Of a DNA stretch of 5,240 nucleotides, positions 1 to 5,240 are shown piece after piece. The translations under genes and the position numbers were made by a program. Origin of the DNA: Deltaproteobacteria bacterium RIFCSPLOWO2_12_FULL_60_16 (GTDB lineage: Bacteria; Desulfobacterota; Binatia; UBA9968); contig MGSR01000006.1 of assembly GCA_001798565.1 (NCBI GenBank), forward strand, positions 2,969 to 8,208, given 5' to 3'. How positions within the stretch are numbered: position 1 is the stretch's first letter; every line of letters starts with the position of its first letter. The notes beneath the pieces are model-generated. The model did no database searches. It was not told where the DNA came from and saw nothing but the letters and a program-made list of their open reading frames with translations.

Positions 1-123
1 GCTTTTCAAAGGGACCAGTATCCACAGGACCTAGTGGGCACGGTGATCTTTCTCTCGTCCGACGACAGCGACTTCATGACCGGCCAGACGATCAACGTCG
101 ACGGCGGGACGCACATGTATTGA
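1..123 (+). CDS. Short-chain dehydrogenase/reductase (SDR), C-terminal fragment
   Basis: Frame 1 is open from the window edge to a TGA stop at 121-123 and gives the last 40 residues of a protein whose start lies outside the window. The segment FLSSDDSDFMTGQTINVDGG is the classical C-terminal signature of SDR-superfamily NAD(P)(H)-dependent oxidoreductases of the FabG type, where the usual form is LaSd.s.yiTGq.i.vDGG. The protein ends shortly after it, as is normal for the family. The Rossmann cofactor motif and the Ser-Tyr-Lys catalytic residues are upstream and cannot be checked. The substrate is unknown; such enzymes act in the cytoplasm on hydroxy or keto compounds. The TctC-type gene follows in the same direction after 79 bases, so the two may be co-transcribed. 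The family assignment is firm, the specific reaction is not. Confidence 0.9.
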   Translation, partial: AFQRDQYPQDLVGTVIFLSSDDSDFMTGQTINVDGGTHMY

Positions 124-202
124 TCCTTACCCGCCTTTCGCCTAAGCTCCCGATCCAGAGGAGAACGAGGAACCTAAAATAGTATCCACAGAGGAGGGCT
201 CT

Positions 203-1237
203 ATGAATACGAAATCTTCGTGCGCAGTTACTTTTCTTGTCCTGGTTTGCCTTGTCGCCGGCGCCCCAAGGCAAGTTTCCGGCCAGGAATTTTACAAGGA
301 CAAGACCATCCGGATTATCGTCGGCTTCGCCGCCGGAGGCGGGTTTGACACCTACGCCCGGATCATTGCCCGGCACATGGGCAAGCATATCCCAGGCAAC
401 CCCGCCATCATCGTCGAGAACATGGGGGGCGCGGGAAGCCTTCTCGCCGCTAATCATCTTTACCGCGCCAAGCCGGATGGACTCACCATTGGCAATTTTA
501 TCGGGACGTTAATCCTGCAGCAGATTTACGGCAGCAAGGGCATTGAGTTTGACGCGCGCAGGTTTGAGTGGCTCGGAGTGCCGGTCCAGGACTCCACCGC
601 CTGCGCCCTTACCAAGGCGAGCGGAATTACCAGCCTGGAACAATGGTTTGCGGCTAAGGAGCCGGTCAAGATCGGCGGAGAAGCGCCCGGGGCCAATGAC
701 TCCGATACCCCGAGGATTCTCAAGGTAGCCCTCAGACTGCCCATTCAGCTCATTGAAGGCTACAAGGGCACTTCCCAGATCCGCCTGGCGGCGGAAGGGG
801 GGGAGATCGCCGGAGGCTGCTGGACCTGGGAGTCCATCAAGGTGACCTGGCGTAAAGGCCTGGAATCCGGGAATGTCAACGTGGTGTTGCAGCTCAATCC
901 GAAAAGGCATCCGGATATGCCTAATGTCCCGAACGCCGTAGAGTACGCGAAGACCGATGACGGGCGCATGCTGCTTGAGGCGGCCGTCCACAATCCCGGC
1001 GCGGTTCTGCGCGTTTACGCGTTGCCCCCTGGAATTCCTAAAGACAGAGTGGAACTCCTGCGCAAGGGATTTACGGCAGTGACGAAGGATCCGGGTTTGC
1101 TGGCGGAGACCAATAAGGCCGGACTGGCCATCAATCCCCTGTCAGGCGCGGACGTGGAGAAAACCGTTGCCAGCTTCTTTAAGTTGCAGCCTGCGCAGAT
1201 ATCGAGGCTTAAAGAGGTCCTTCTACCGCAGAAGTGA
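203..1237 (+). CDS. TctC/Bug-family periplasmic substrate-binding protein (344 aa)
   Basis: This is a secreted solute receptor of the tripartite tricarboxylate transporter (TTT) TctC/Bug family, which binds carboxylate-type ligands in the periplasm. The ATG at 203 has a GAGGAGGG Shine-Dalgarno site at 191-198. Residues 1 to about 27 are a signal peptide with a hydrophobic core (TFLVLVCLVAGA) and probable cleavage before QEF. Family hallmarks follow: KDKTIRIIVGFAAGGGFDTYAR (32-53, given in two overlapping parts: KDKTIRIIV and GGGFDTYAR), ENMGGAGS (72-79, normally ENrpGAGG), KPDGLTIG (90-97), GYKGTSQIRLA (186-196) and PNVPNAVE (240-247). A length of 344 aa is slightly above the family norm. Where relatives usually have a GqvD-type strand, this one has GGCWTWES (204-211), so the pocket may be unusual. 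No TctA or TctB gene is adjacent downstream; instead a second receptor of another family follows. The ligand cannot be named from sequence. Confidence 0.93.
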   Translation: MNTKSSCAVTFLVLVCLVAGAPRQVSGQEFYKDKTIRIIVGFAAGGGFDTYARIIARHMGKHIPGNPAIIVENMGGAGSLLAANHLYRAKPDGLTIGNFIGTLILQQIYGSKGIEFDARRFEWLGVPVQDSTACALTKASGITSLEQWFAAKEPVKIGGEAPGANDSDTPRILKVALRLPIQLIEGYKGTSQIRLAAEGGEIAGGCWTWESIKVTWRKGLESGNVNVVLQLNPKRHPDMPNVPNAVEYAKTDDGRMLLEAAVHNPGAVLRVYALPPGIPKDRVELLRKGFTAVTKDPGLLAETNKAGLAINPLSGADVEKTVASFFKLQPAQISRLKEVLLPQK

Positions 1238-1239
1238 TT

Positions 1240-1262
1240 CGAACCACCGGAGCACAGGTTCG
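1240..1262 (+). other. Intercistronic stem-loop after the first tctC-like gene
   Basis: CGAACC (1240-1245) and GGTTCG (1257-1262) are perfect 6-base inverted arms around an 11-base loop, starting three bases after the stop of the upstream gene. No T-run follows directly, so it does not look like a classical intrinsic terminator. It could protect the 3' end of the upstream message or weaken read-through into the next gene. A chance origin is possible. Confidence 0.3.
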
Positions 1263-1306
1263 GCAGGGCGTCATAATATACGGGAGTTTTCAGACTCACG
1301 GGATAC

Positions 1307-1313
1307 GGAGGGA
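1307..1313 (+). promoter_or_regulatory. Ribosome binding site setting the start at 1318
   Basis: GGAGGGA lies four bases before the ATG at 1318. The reading frame stays open upstream to a GTG at 1234, but that longer start would put 28 polar residues ahead of an obvious signal peptide. The Shine-Dalgarno match and the signal peptide together select 1318. Confidence 0.75.
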
Positions 1314-1317
1314 TCAT

Positions 1318-2334
1318 ATGAAAAACTGCCTACGTTTCTTATCGATCGTGCTCATCGCTATCGTCTTGCTGCCCCATGGACGCCTTCAAGCTCAATCGGA
1401 GCACACGAAAAAACTGATGGACGGCGCCAAAAAAGAAGGGAGGGTCGTTTGGTATACTTCCATGGCGATCGATACCTCAAAGCCTTTGCTGGATGCCTTC
1501 ATGAAAGAATATCCGTTCCTCAAGGCAGATCTGGTGCGGGCGGGCGAAGAGCAGTTGATGACCCGCATCTTGAGCGAGGTCCGCGCGGGGAAGTGGGCCT
1601 TCGACTCGATTGCTACCAGCGCCATCTCGACTCTCGTCGACCGGGACCTCATGGCGCCTTATCAATTCCCGGAGAGAACTGCCTACATGAGCGAGTTTAA
1701 AGATTCCCAGGGCTACTGGACGGCAATTTACGTGAACAACCTGGTTTTGGCCTACAACACCGCGTTGGTCGCGCCAAAGGACGCGCCGAAAACGTACAGC
1801 GATCTTCTCGATCCGAAGTGGAAAGGAAAAATACTGATGGACTCCACAGACTATGATTGGTTCGGGACGCTGATCACGGTTTGGGGCCGGGAGAAAGCCG
1901 TCAAATATATGGAGGCGCTTGCGCGGCAGGATATCCAGTGGCGCCGGGGCCATGGACTGGTCGCGCAGCTGCTTGCCGCCGGAGAAGCGCCCTTGGGCTG
2001 GGCCTACAATTTCCGCATCGAGCGGATGAAAAAGGACGGCGCGCCGGTGGAGTGGGTTGACACCTTCGCCCCAATCGTCGCAACGGTCAACGGCATCGGT
2101 CTCAGCGCCAAACCGAACCATCCCAACGCCGCCAGGCTCCTCATTGATTTCGCGCTCAGCAAGAAAGGGCAGCAGATGATTCGGGGGATGCGGCGCATCC
2201 CGGCGCGAAGCGATGTCGAGCCGCTGGCGCCCAAGATGGAGCAGAGCAAGCTGAATCTAAAGGCGGTGCCGAAGGAGGTGTACCTGAGGCTCGATGATTA
2301 CGCGCGCGAGTTCCGCAAAATCTTCGGCCTGTGA
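1318..2334 (+). CDS. ABC-type extracellular solute-binding protein, AfuA/FbpA-like (338 aa)
   Basis: This is a secreted periplasmic binding protein with the type II fold, resembling the AfuA/FbpA group (COG1840-like, often annotated as iron(III) transport receptors). Residues 1 to about 26 form a signal peptide: MKNC-RF, then the core LSIVLIAIVLLP, and a likely cleavage at LQAQ-S. The mature part opens with AKKEGRVVWYTS (37-48), a family hallmark. Further hallmarks are the FDSIATS segment (95-101), YNTALVAPKDAPKTYSDLLD (146-165) followed by PKWKGKI (166-172), GEAPLGWAYN (222-231), and HPNAARLLIDFALSKKGQQM (268-287) near the C-terminus. True FbpA proteins bind ferric iron with two adjacent tyrosines; the matching region here reads GWAYNFR with only one Tyr (230), so an iron ligand should not be assumed and organic ligands are plausible. 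No ABC permease or ATPase gene is visible nearby. It probably shares a transcript with the TctC-type gene 80 bases upstream. Confidence 0.88.
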   Translation: MKNCLRFLSIVLIAIVLLPHGRLQAQSEHTKKLMDGAKKEGRVVWYTSMAIDTSKPLLDAFMKEYPFLKADLVRAGEEQLMTRILSEVRAGKWAFDSIATSAISTLVDRDLMAPYQFPERTAYMSEFKDSQGYWTAIYVNNLVLAYNTALVAPKDAPKTYSDLLDPKWKGKILMDSTDYDWFGTLITVWGREKAVKYMEALARQDIQWRRGHGLVAQLLAAGEAPLGWAYNFRIERMKKDGAPVEWVDTFAPIVATVNGIGLSAKPNHPNAARLLIDFALSKKGQQMIRGMRRIPARSDVEPLAPKMEQSKLNLKAVPKEVYLRLDDYAREFRKIFGL

Positions 2335-2346
2335 GCCGGTTGGCTC
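2333..2346. terminator. Small hairpin between convergent genes, possible weak terminator
   Basis: GAGCC (2333-2337), loop GGTT, GGCTC (2342-2346) form a perfect 5-base-pair hairpin that begins inside the stop codon of the binding-protein gene. It lies in the 27-base gap between two convergent genes, where a terminator is expected. Neither strand has a T-run after it, so intrinsic termination is weakly supported. Confidence 0.25.
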
Positions 2347-2361
2347 TCTGGGGTCTTATCA

Positions 2362-3609
2362 TCAATCAAACACCATGCTGGTGAAGGTCACCGCCGAGCC
2401 GGTCTCGGCCGTGAAGGCCTGATCGTACTTCAGGCACTTTCCGCGGCTGCCGTCCAGCACGTGAATCAGTGAATAAAGCGGCGAGAAGCCGCAAATGCGT
2501 CTCCGGTCCTGGTCCTTGGCGATCTCCGCAAAGAACCCCGGCGCGTCTAGAGAGGCGAGCTTGTCCACCAGGCGCTGGTCTTCCTCTTCCACCCAGCGGA
2601 GAAATTCAGGCGTCAGCGGCTCCGGGTCGCCGAACTGCATCCCCACGTGGGCGAGGTCCACGCCGGCGACGAAGCAGACCTGTCTTGTCTCCTTCTGCGC
2701 TAGACGGCGCAGCGCGTTGAGAAAACTCCCGATCTGAGGATTCTTTTCCGGCGGGGTGCGGCTCTGCACCATAGAGTGAAAGGACGAGACCAGAATGGGA
2801 ACGATCTTGAAGGGTCTGGCCTTTCCCGTTCGCTCCGCCTGCAGGGCGGCGATGTATTTCAGATAGACCACCTGAAACTCCAGCGAGTGCTCCGTGCGGT
2901 GCAGGTGCTCCTCCGCAAAGAGATCCCCCGGGTAGCTTTTCGCGAGCTCGCGCACGAACTCCTTGTCGGTCTCCACCGCGCCCAGAGGGGTGGAAAAATC
3001 CTTGAGCGTGGCCGTGAAGGGATTTTCTCCGCCGCAGTGGGAGGTGCCGAGGAGGATGTAGAGATCCGCGCCCGGACTCTCGGCCAGTCCCTTGTACGCC
3101 CAGGCATAGGACGGTCCGCCGCGATGGAAGTCGATGTGGGGAGCCACTATCGCCCTCGGCGTCGGCGCGGCTTGGCCCCATTGGGGGCTGCCCGGACCGC
3201 GGGGCGCCTCGAAATGGCTCTCGATCTGGCCCAGCAGACCCGCAGGATCTTCTTTGTAAACCGTGCCGGCATGAGCTGGCGGACGGGTAACCAGCCGCTG
3301 AAAATCGTCAAAGACCTTTTTCTGGTGATCGAGAAAGCGCCCGCTGTAGAGATAGTAGTGATGGTCCAGCATCTCGATGATCCTGTTGAGATCTTCACTG
3401 AACAGGATATCGCCGAACTGCCGGGAGTAGGACTCCTGAATATCGACCGGCGAATGTTTGCCGTCAAAGTGAGACAGGACGAAGTAAGCGGCGGGCGATA
3501 CCACCACGGTGTTCGCCAGCTGCTGCGGGTCCCTCAGGCAAATCAGAGTCCTTCCCTCCTGCTGAATCGGAAAGGCCTCGACCGGACGCAGTCGCGGATA
3601 GCTGTCCAT
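2362..3609 (-). CDS. amrB: AmmeMemoRadiSam system protein B (Memo family) with N-terminal PqqD-like domain (415 aa)
   Basis: This is a Memo-family protein, with a fold related to LigB-type non-heme dioxygenases. In bacteria and archaea Memo proteins co-occur with an AMMECR1-like protein A and a radical SAM protein; the biochemical role is unresolved. The Memo domain covers residues about 109-415 and starts with PAHAGTVY (111-118), like HAGSWY near the N-terminus of human MEMO1. The likely metal-site residues are kept: APHID (156-160, His158), GTSH (188-191, His191), DLAH (318-321, Asp318 and His321) and RICGFSP (371-377, Cys373). EHSLEFQVVYL (240-250) is another family motif. Residues about 1-108 are an added domain resembling PqqD-type winged-helix folds (VVVSPAAYFVLSHFDG, 35-50, then a helix-rich part to HHYYLYSG). 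The ATG at 3609 is preferred over a TTG at 3660; its Shine-Dalgarno site is weak (TAAGAG). The gene is convergent with the AfuA-like gene and divergent from the second tctC-like gene. Proteins A and radical SAM are not in the window. Confidence 0.9.
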   Translation of the reverse strand: MDSYPRLRPVEAFPIQQEGRTLICLRDPQQLANTVVVSPAAYFVLSHFDGKHSPVDIQESYSRQFGDILFSEDLNRIIEMLDHHYYLYSGRFLDHQKKVFDDFQRLVTRPPAHAGTVYKEDPAGLLGQIESHFEAPRGPGSPQWGQAAPTPRAIVAPHIDFHRGGPSYAWAYKGLAESPGADLYILLGTSHCGGENPFTATLKDFSTPLGAVETDKEFVRELAKSYPGDLFAEEHLHRTEHSLEFQVVYLKYIAALQAERTGKARPFKIVPILVSSFHSMVQSRTPPEKNPQIGSFLNALRRLAQKETRQVCFVAGVDLAHVGMQFGDPEPLTPEFLRWVEEEDQRLVDKLASLDAPGFFAEIAKDQDRRRICGFSPLYSLIHVLDGSRGKCLKYDQAFTAETGSAVTFTSMVFD

Positions 3610-3699
3610 CGCTCTTAGATGACGGATTTTTCCCTTTCCTGTCAAGCCCCAGCCTTGCAATCAGGGCAGCGGCTGCATTTCGCGGGTTTGTGCCTTTCC

Positions 3700-3717
3700 T
3701 TTTTCAAACATGAAAAA
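3700..3717. repeat. Inverted repeat in the divergent intergenic region, candidate operator
   Basis: TTTTTCA (3700-3706) and TGAAAAA (3711-3717) are perfect 7-base arms around AACA, lying between the divergent Memo and second tctC-like genes. The short palindrome with an AT-rich centre has the shape of a dimeric repressor or activator site. The flanking GGTTT (3685-3689) and AAACC (3716-3720) could also pair to extend a hairpin. No regulator gene is visible, so an operator role is inferred. Confidence 0.3.
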
Positions 3718-3727
3718 ACCGCTCTGC

Positions 3728-3748
3728 CTTTCGTCAATTATGCGAAAG
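3728..3748. repeat. Second inverted repeat in the same intergenic region
   Basis: CTTTCG (3728-3733) and CGAAAG (3743-3748) are perfect 6-base arms around a 9-base AT-rich centre, TCAATTATG. It sits ten bases after the first inverted repeat and about 85 bases before the tctC-like start. It may be an operator half-site pair or a leader hairpin. A chance origin cannot be ruled out. Confidence 0.25.
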
Positions 3749-3817
3749 AACGGCCCCATTTTGCCGCATCGGCTGGGATTTTCGTTGGCACAACGTTTGC
3801 GGAGTTCACCGACTACG

Positions 3818-3825
3818 AAGGAGGG
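3818..3825 (+). promoter_or_regulatory. Strong ribosome binding site setting the start at 3833
   Basis: AAGGAGGG lies seven bases before the ATG at 3833, close to an ideal Shine-Dalgarno arrangement. The frame is open upstream to an ATG at 3710, but starting there would place 41 non-hydrophobic residues before a clear signal peptide. The site therefore selects 3833. Confidence 0.85.
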
Positions 3826-3832
3826 TGGAAAA

Positions 3833-4876
3833 ATGAAGCTGAAGCGATTTTTTTTATTTTTCGTTGCCGTCTCCCTGCTGCCGTTGTCGATGGTCTATCC
3901 CCCGTCTCTCTGGGGACAGACGGAGGCGGAGCAGCTCAAATGGTACCATGACAAGACCATAAACTTGATCGTCCCGCATGGCGCTGGGGGAGGATTCGAT
4001 ATCTACGCCCGGCTGGTTGCCCCGTTTTTCAAGAAGCACATTCCAGGCGTCAATATCATCGTCCAGAACATCACCGGAGCCGGCGGCCTGAGAGGCAGAA
4101 ATCAGGTCTATACCGCAAGGCCCGACGGGCTGACTATCGGCTTCACGACCGGCGCCGGAATGATCTTTTCGGTATGGAGCGGGCTCGAGGGCGTCCAGTT
4201 CGATCTTAGAAAAATGAATTATCTCGGCAGGATCGCTTACGAAAGCCAGGTGCTGGCGCTCTCGAACAGGGGGCCACTCAAGTCTTTCCAGGATCTCAAG
4301 AAGGCGGGGCGGCCGATCAAGCTGGGATTCTCAGGGGTGGGGAGCGATGATTACTACACCACGGCGATCATCGCCAGCTATTTCGGCTACAAAACCGATC
4401 CCATCACCGGCTATTCCGGATCACGCGAGGCAAACCTGGCGGCGGTCCGGGGTGAGGTCGACGGCGTCCAGGTGCAGGCGAGCAGCCTGATGCCCCTCTT
4501 CAAGTCCGGAGATCTGATACCGGTGTTGACCCTCGCCTACAAGCGGGACCCCGAGCTTCCCAATGTCCCGACGGCGATAGAGCTTGCGGAGACGCCGGAG
4601 GCCAGGGAGATTGCTTTGGCCATGACCAATATCTTCGTGGTTGACCGGCTCTTTTTCGCTCCTCCGGATATCGCTCCCTCGCGTCTCAATTTTCTCAGGC
4701 GGACTTTTGACAAGATCGTCGACGACCGCGAGTTCCTGGAATACGCCAACAAGGCGAAGCGGCCCGTCGACCCTCTCAAGGGCGAGGAAGTGGATAGGCT
4801 GGTGCGAGAGATCTTGAAAGTCGGCGAGCAAAAAATTCAGCCATTGGTGCGCGAGATCGCCAAGCAGGCAAGATAG
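3833..4876 (+). CDS. tctC: TctC/Bug-family substrate-binding protein of a tripartite tricarboxylate transporter (347 aa)
   Basis: This is the periplasmic receptor of a TTT-type, ion-gradient-driven uptake system. Residues 1 to about 29 are a signal peptide (MKLKR, then the core FFLFFVAVSLLPLSMV, cleavage near LWGQ). The family hallmarks are YHDKTINLIV (38-47), GAGGGFDIYAR (50-60), IIVQNITGAGGL (75-86), RPDGLTIG (96-103), GYSGSREANLAAVRGEVDGV (193-212) and LPNVPTAIELAE (242-253). It is paralogous to the first TctC-type protein in the window: over a 35-residue stretch near the mature N-terminus (38-72 here, 31-65 there) I count 22 identities. The pocket region GEVDGVQVQASS is closer to the usual family form than in that paralogue. 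A tctA gene starts 20 bases downstream, so this receptor is very likely the dedicated partner of that permease. The ligand, probably a carboxylic acid, is not determinable. Confidence 0.94.
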   Translation: MKLKRFFLFFVAVSLLPLSMVYPPSLWGQTEAEQLKWYHDKTINLIVPHGAGGGFDIYARLVAPFFKKHIPGVNIIVQNITGAGGLRGRNQVYTARPDGLTIGFTTGAGMIFSVWSGLEGVQFDLRKMNYLGRIAYESQVLALSNRGPLKSFQDLKKAGRPIKLGFSGVGSDDYYTTAIIASYFGYKTDPITGYSGSREANLAAVRGEVDGVQVQASSLMPLFKSGDLIPVLTLAYKRDPELPNVPTAIELAETPEAREIALAMTNIFVVDRLFFAPPDIAPSRLNFLRRTFDKIVDDREFLEYANKAKRPVDPLKGEEVDRLVREILKVGEQKIQPLVREIAKQAR

Positions 4877-4896
4877 GTGGAGGGGAGATCTCTTCC

Positions 4897-5240
4897 ATGA
4901 TCGATGCGGCCCTCGAAGGCATGGCGATGCTCTTCACTATAAAGAGCATGCTCTTTATGTTCCTGGGGATTTCTGTCGGGATGGTCTTCGGGGCGATACC
5001 CGGCCTCTCTGGACAGACGGCCCTGGCGGTCTTGCTCCCTTTCGTCCTCGGCATGGAGCCCGTGACCGCGATGGCGCTCTTGCTGGGCGCGCACGTGGCG
5101 GTGGAATACGCCGGCTCCATAAGCGCGATCCTGATCAATACGCCGGGAACCGGCCAGGCGATAGCGACCTGCTGGGACGGCTATCCCATGGCGCAGAAAG
5201 GCGAGGCGGCGCGCGCGCTGAGCATCTCGGCCACAAGCTC
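4897..5240 (+). CDS. tctA: TTT transporter large permease subunit TctA, N-terminal fragment
   Basis: The frame opens at ATG 4897, after a GGAGGGGAG ribosome site at 4879-4887, and stays open to the window edge, giving 114 residues of a protein normally about 500 long. It is the large multi-spanning inner-membrane subunit that moves the ligand delivered by TctC. Residues 19-35 and about 41-65 are strongly hydrophobic membrane segments. Family motifs are GAIPGLSGQTALAVLLPF (32-49), YAGSISAILINTPGTGQA (71-88) and DGYPMAQKGEAARAL (94-108), all in the expected order for TctA. The gene starts 20 bases after the tctC-like stop, so the two are surely one operon. The small four-helix subunit gene tctB, usually placed between tctC and tctA, is missing here and would have to lie downstream, be fused to tctA, or be absent. 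Confidence 0.93.
   Translation, partial: MIDAALEGMAMLFTIKSMLFMFLGISVGMVFGAIPGLSGQTALAVLLPFVLGMEPVTAMALLLGAHVAVEYAGSISAILINTPGTGQAIATCWDGYPMAQKGEAARALSISATS

Noticed and set aside
17..191. Direct repeat AGTATCCACAG at 17-27 and 181-191
   Set aside because: An 11-base match is expected by chance in a window of this size, and one copy lies inside the SDR coding sequence.
1238..1262. TTCGAACC...GGTTCG as a tRNA T-arm remnant or attachment site
   Set aside because: No acceptor, D or anticodon arm is nearby, and no integrase or mobile gene is in the window.
1272..1277. CATAAT as a -10 promoter box before the AfuA-like gene
   Set aside because: No reasonable -35 element is found at the right spacing (the bases there are GGAGCA).
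1234..1317. GTG start at 1234 overlapping the upstream stop, as translational coupling
   Set aside because: It would bury the signal peptide 28 residues inside the protein, and the ATG at 1318 has its own strong Shine-Dalgarno site.
1167..1700. Plus-strand open frame overlapping the two binding-protein genes
   Set aside because: It lies in another frame across the end of one and the start of the other signal-peptide-bearing gene, and its translation is low-complexity and basic.
1477..2121. Minus-strand open frame of 214 codons opposite the AfuA-like gene
   Set aside because: The plus-strand product matches a known family over its whole length; this reverse frame shows no domain or plausible ribosome site.
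2776..3618. Long plus-strand open frame (280 codons) opposite the Memo gene
   Set aside because: It is antisense to a protein with clear Memo motifs, has arginine-rich composition and no recognisable domain; it is a shadow of a GC-rich coding strand.
3610..3660. Longer Memo protein starting at TTG 3660
   Set aside because: The added residues are basic and unlike the domain that follows; an ATG is available at 3609. The weak ribosome site keeps some uncertainty.
4776..5138. Minus-strand open frame opposite the tctA start
   Set aside because: The plus strand has a clear ribosome site and TctA motifs over the same bases; the plus frame simply runs off the window edge.

Overview
The window is a compact, fairly GC-rich bacterial segment with five protein genes that are complete or begin here, plus the tail of a sixth. 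Its theme is solute capture by secreted binding proteins. Three periplasmic substrate-binding proteins are present: two of the TctC/Bug family and one of the AfuA/FbpA-like family. Several solute-binding proteins near an SDR dehydrogenase, strong Shine-Dalgarno sites and a Memo-family protein suggest a Gram-negative environmental bacterium with many TctC paralogues. Uncultured Deltaproteobacteria/Binatota- or Rokubacteria-like lineages and Betaproteobacteria fit; this placement is a low-confidence impression, because no marker gene is present.

Layout: (1) 1-123, the C-terminal end of a short-chain dehydrogenase, plus strand. (2) 203-1237, a TctC/Bug-family binding protein with a signal peptide. 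(3) 1318-2334, an ABC-type (AfuA/FbpA-like) binding protein with a signal peptide. These three run in the same direction with gaps of about 80 bases and may form one operon, but no permease or ATPase is visible beside them. (4) 2362-3609, minus strand and convergent with the preceding gene: an AmmeMemoRadiSam-system protein B (Memo family) carrying an extra N-terminal PqqD-like domain of about 105 residues. (5) 3610-3832, a 223-base divergent intergenic region with two short perfect inverted repeats. (6) 3833-4876, a second TctC/Bug-family binding protein. (7) 4897 to the window edge, the start of the large permease TctA of a tripartite tricarboxylate transporter.

The last two genes make up an evident tripartite tricarboxylate (TTT) uptake system: the secreted TctC-like protein captures a carboxylate-type ligand and delivers it to the TctA membrane subunit. 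The usual small subunit gene, tctB, is absent between them. The first two binding proteins look like orphan receptors linked to a catabolic-type dehydrogenase. The Memo protein is unrelated to transport by sequence; its partners (AMMECR1-like protein A and the radical SAM protein) are not in the window. I see no mobile element, CRISPR array, RNA gene or clear new multi-gene system. The most distinctive item is the Memo protein with its N-terminal PqqD-like domain.
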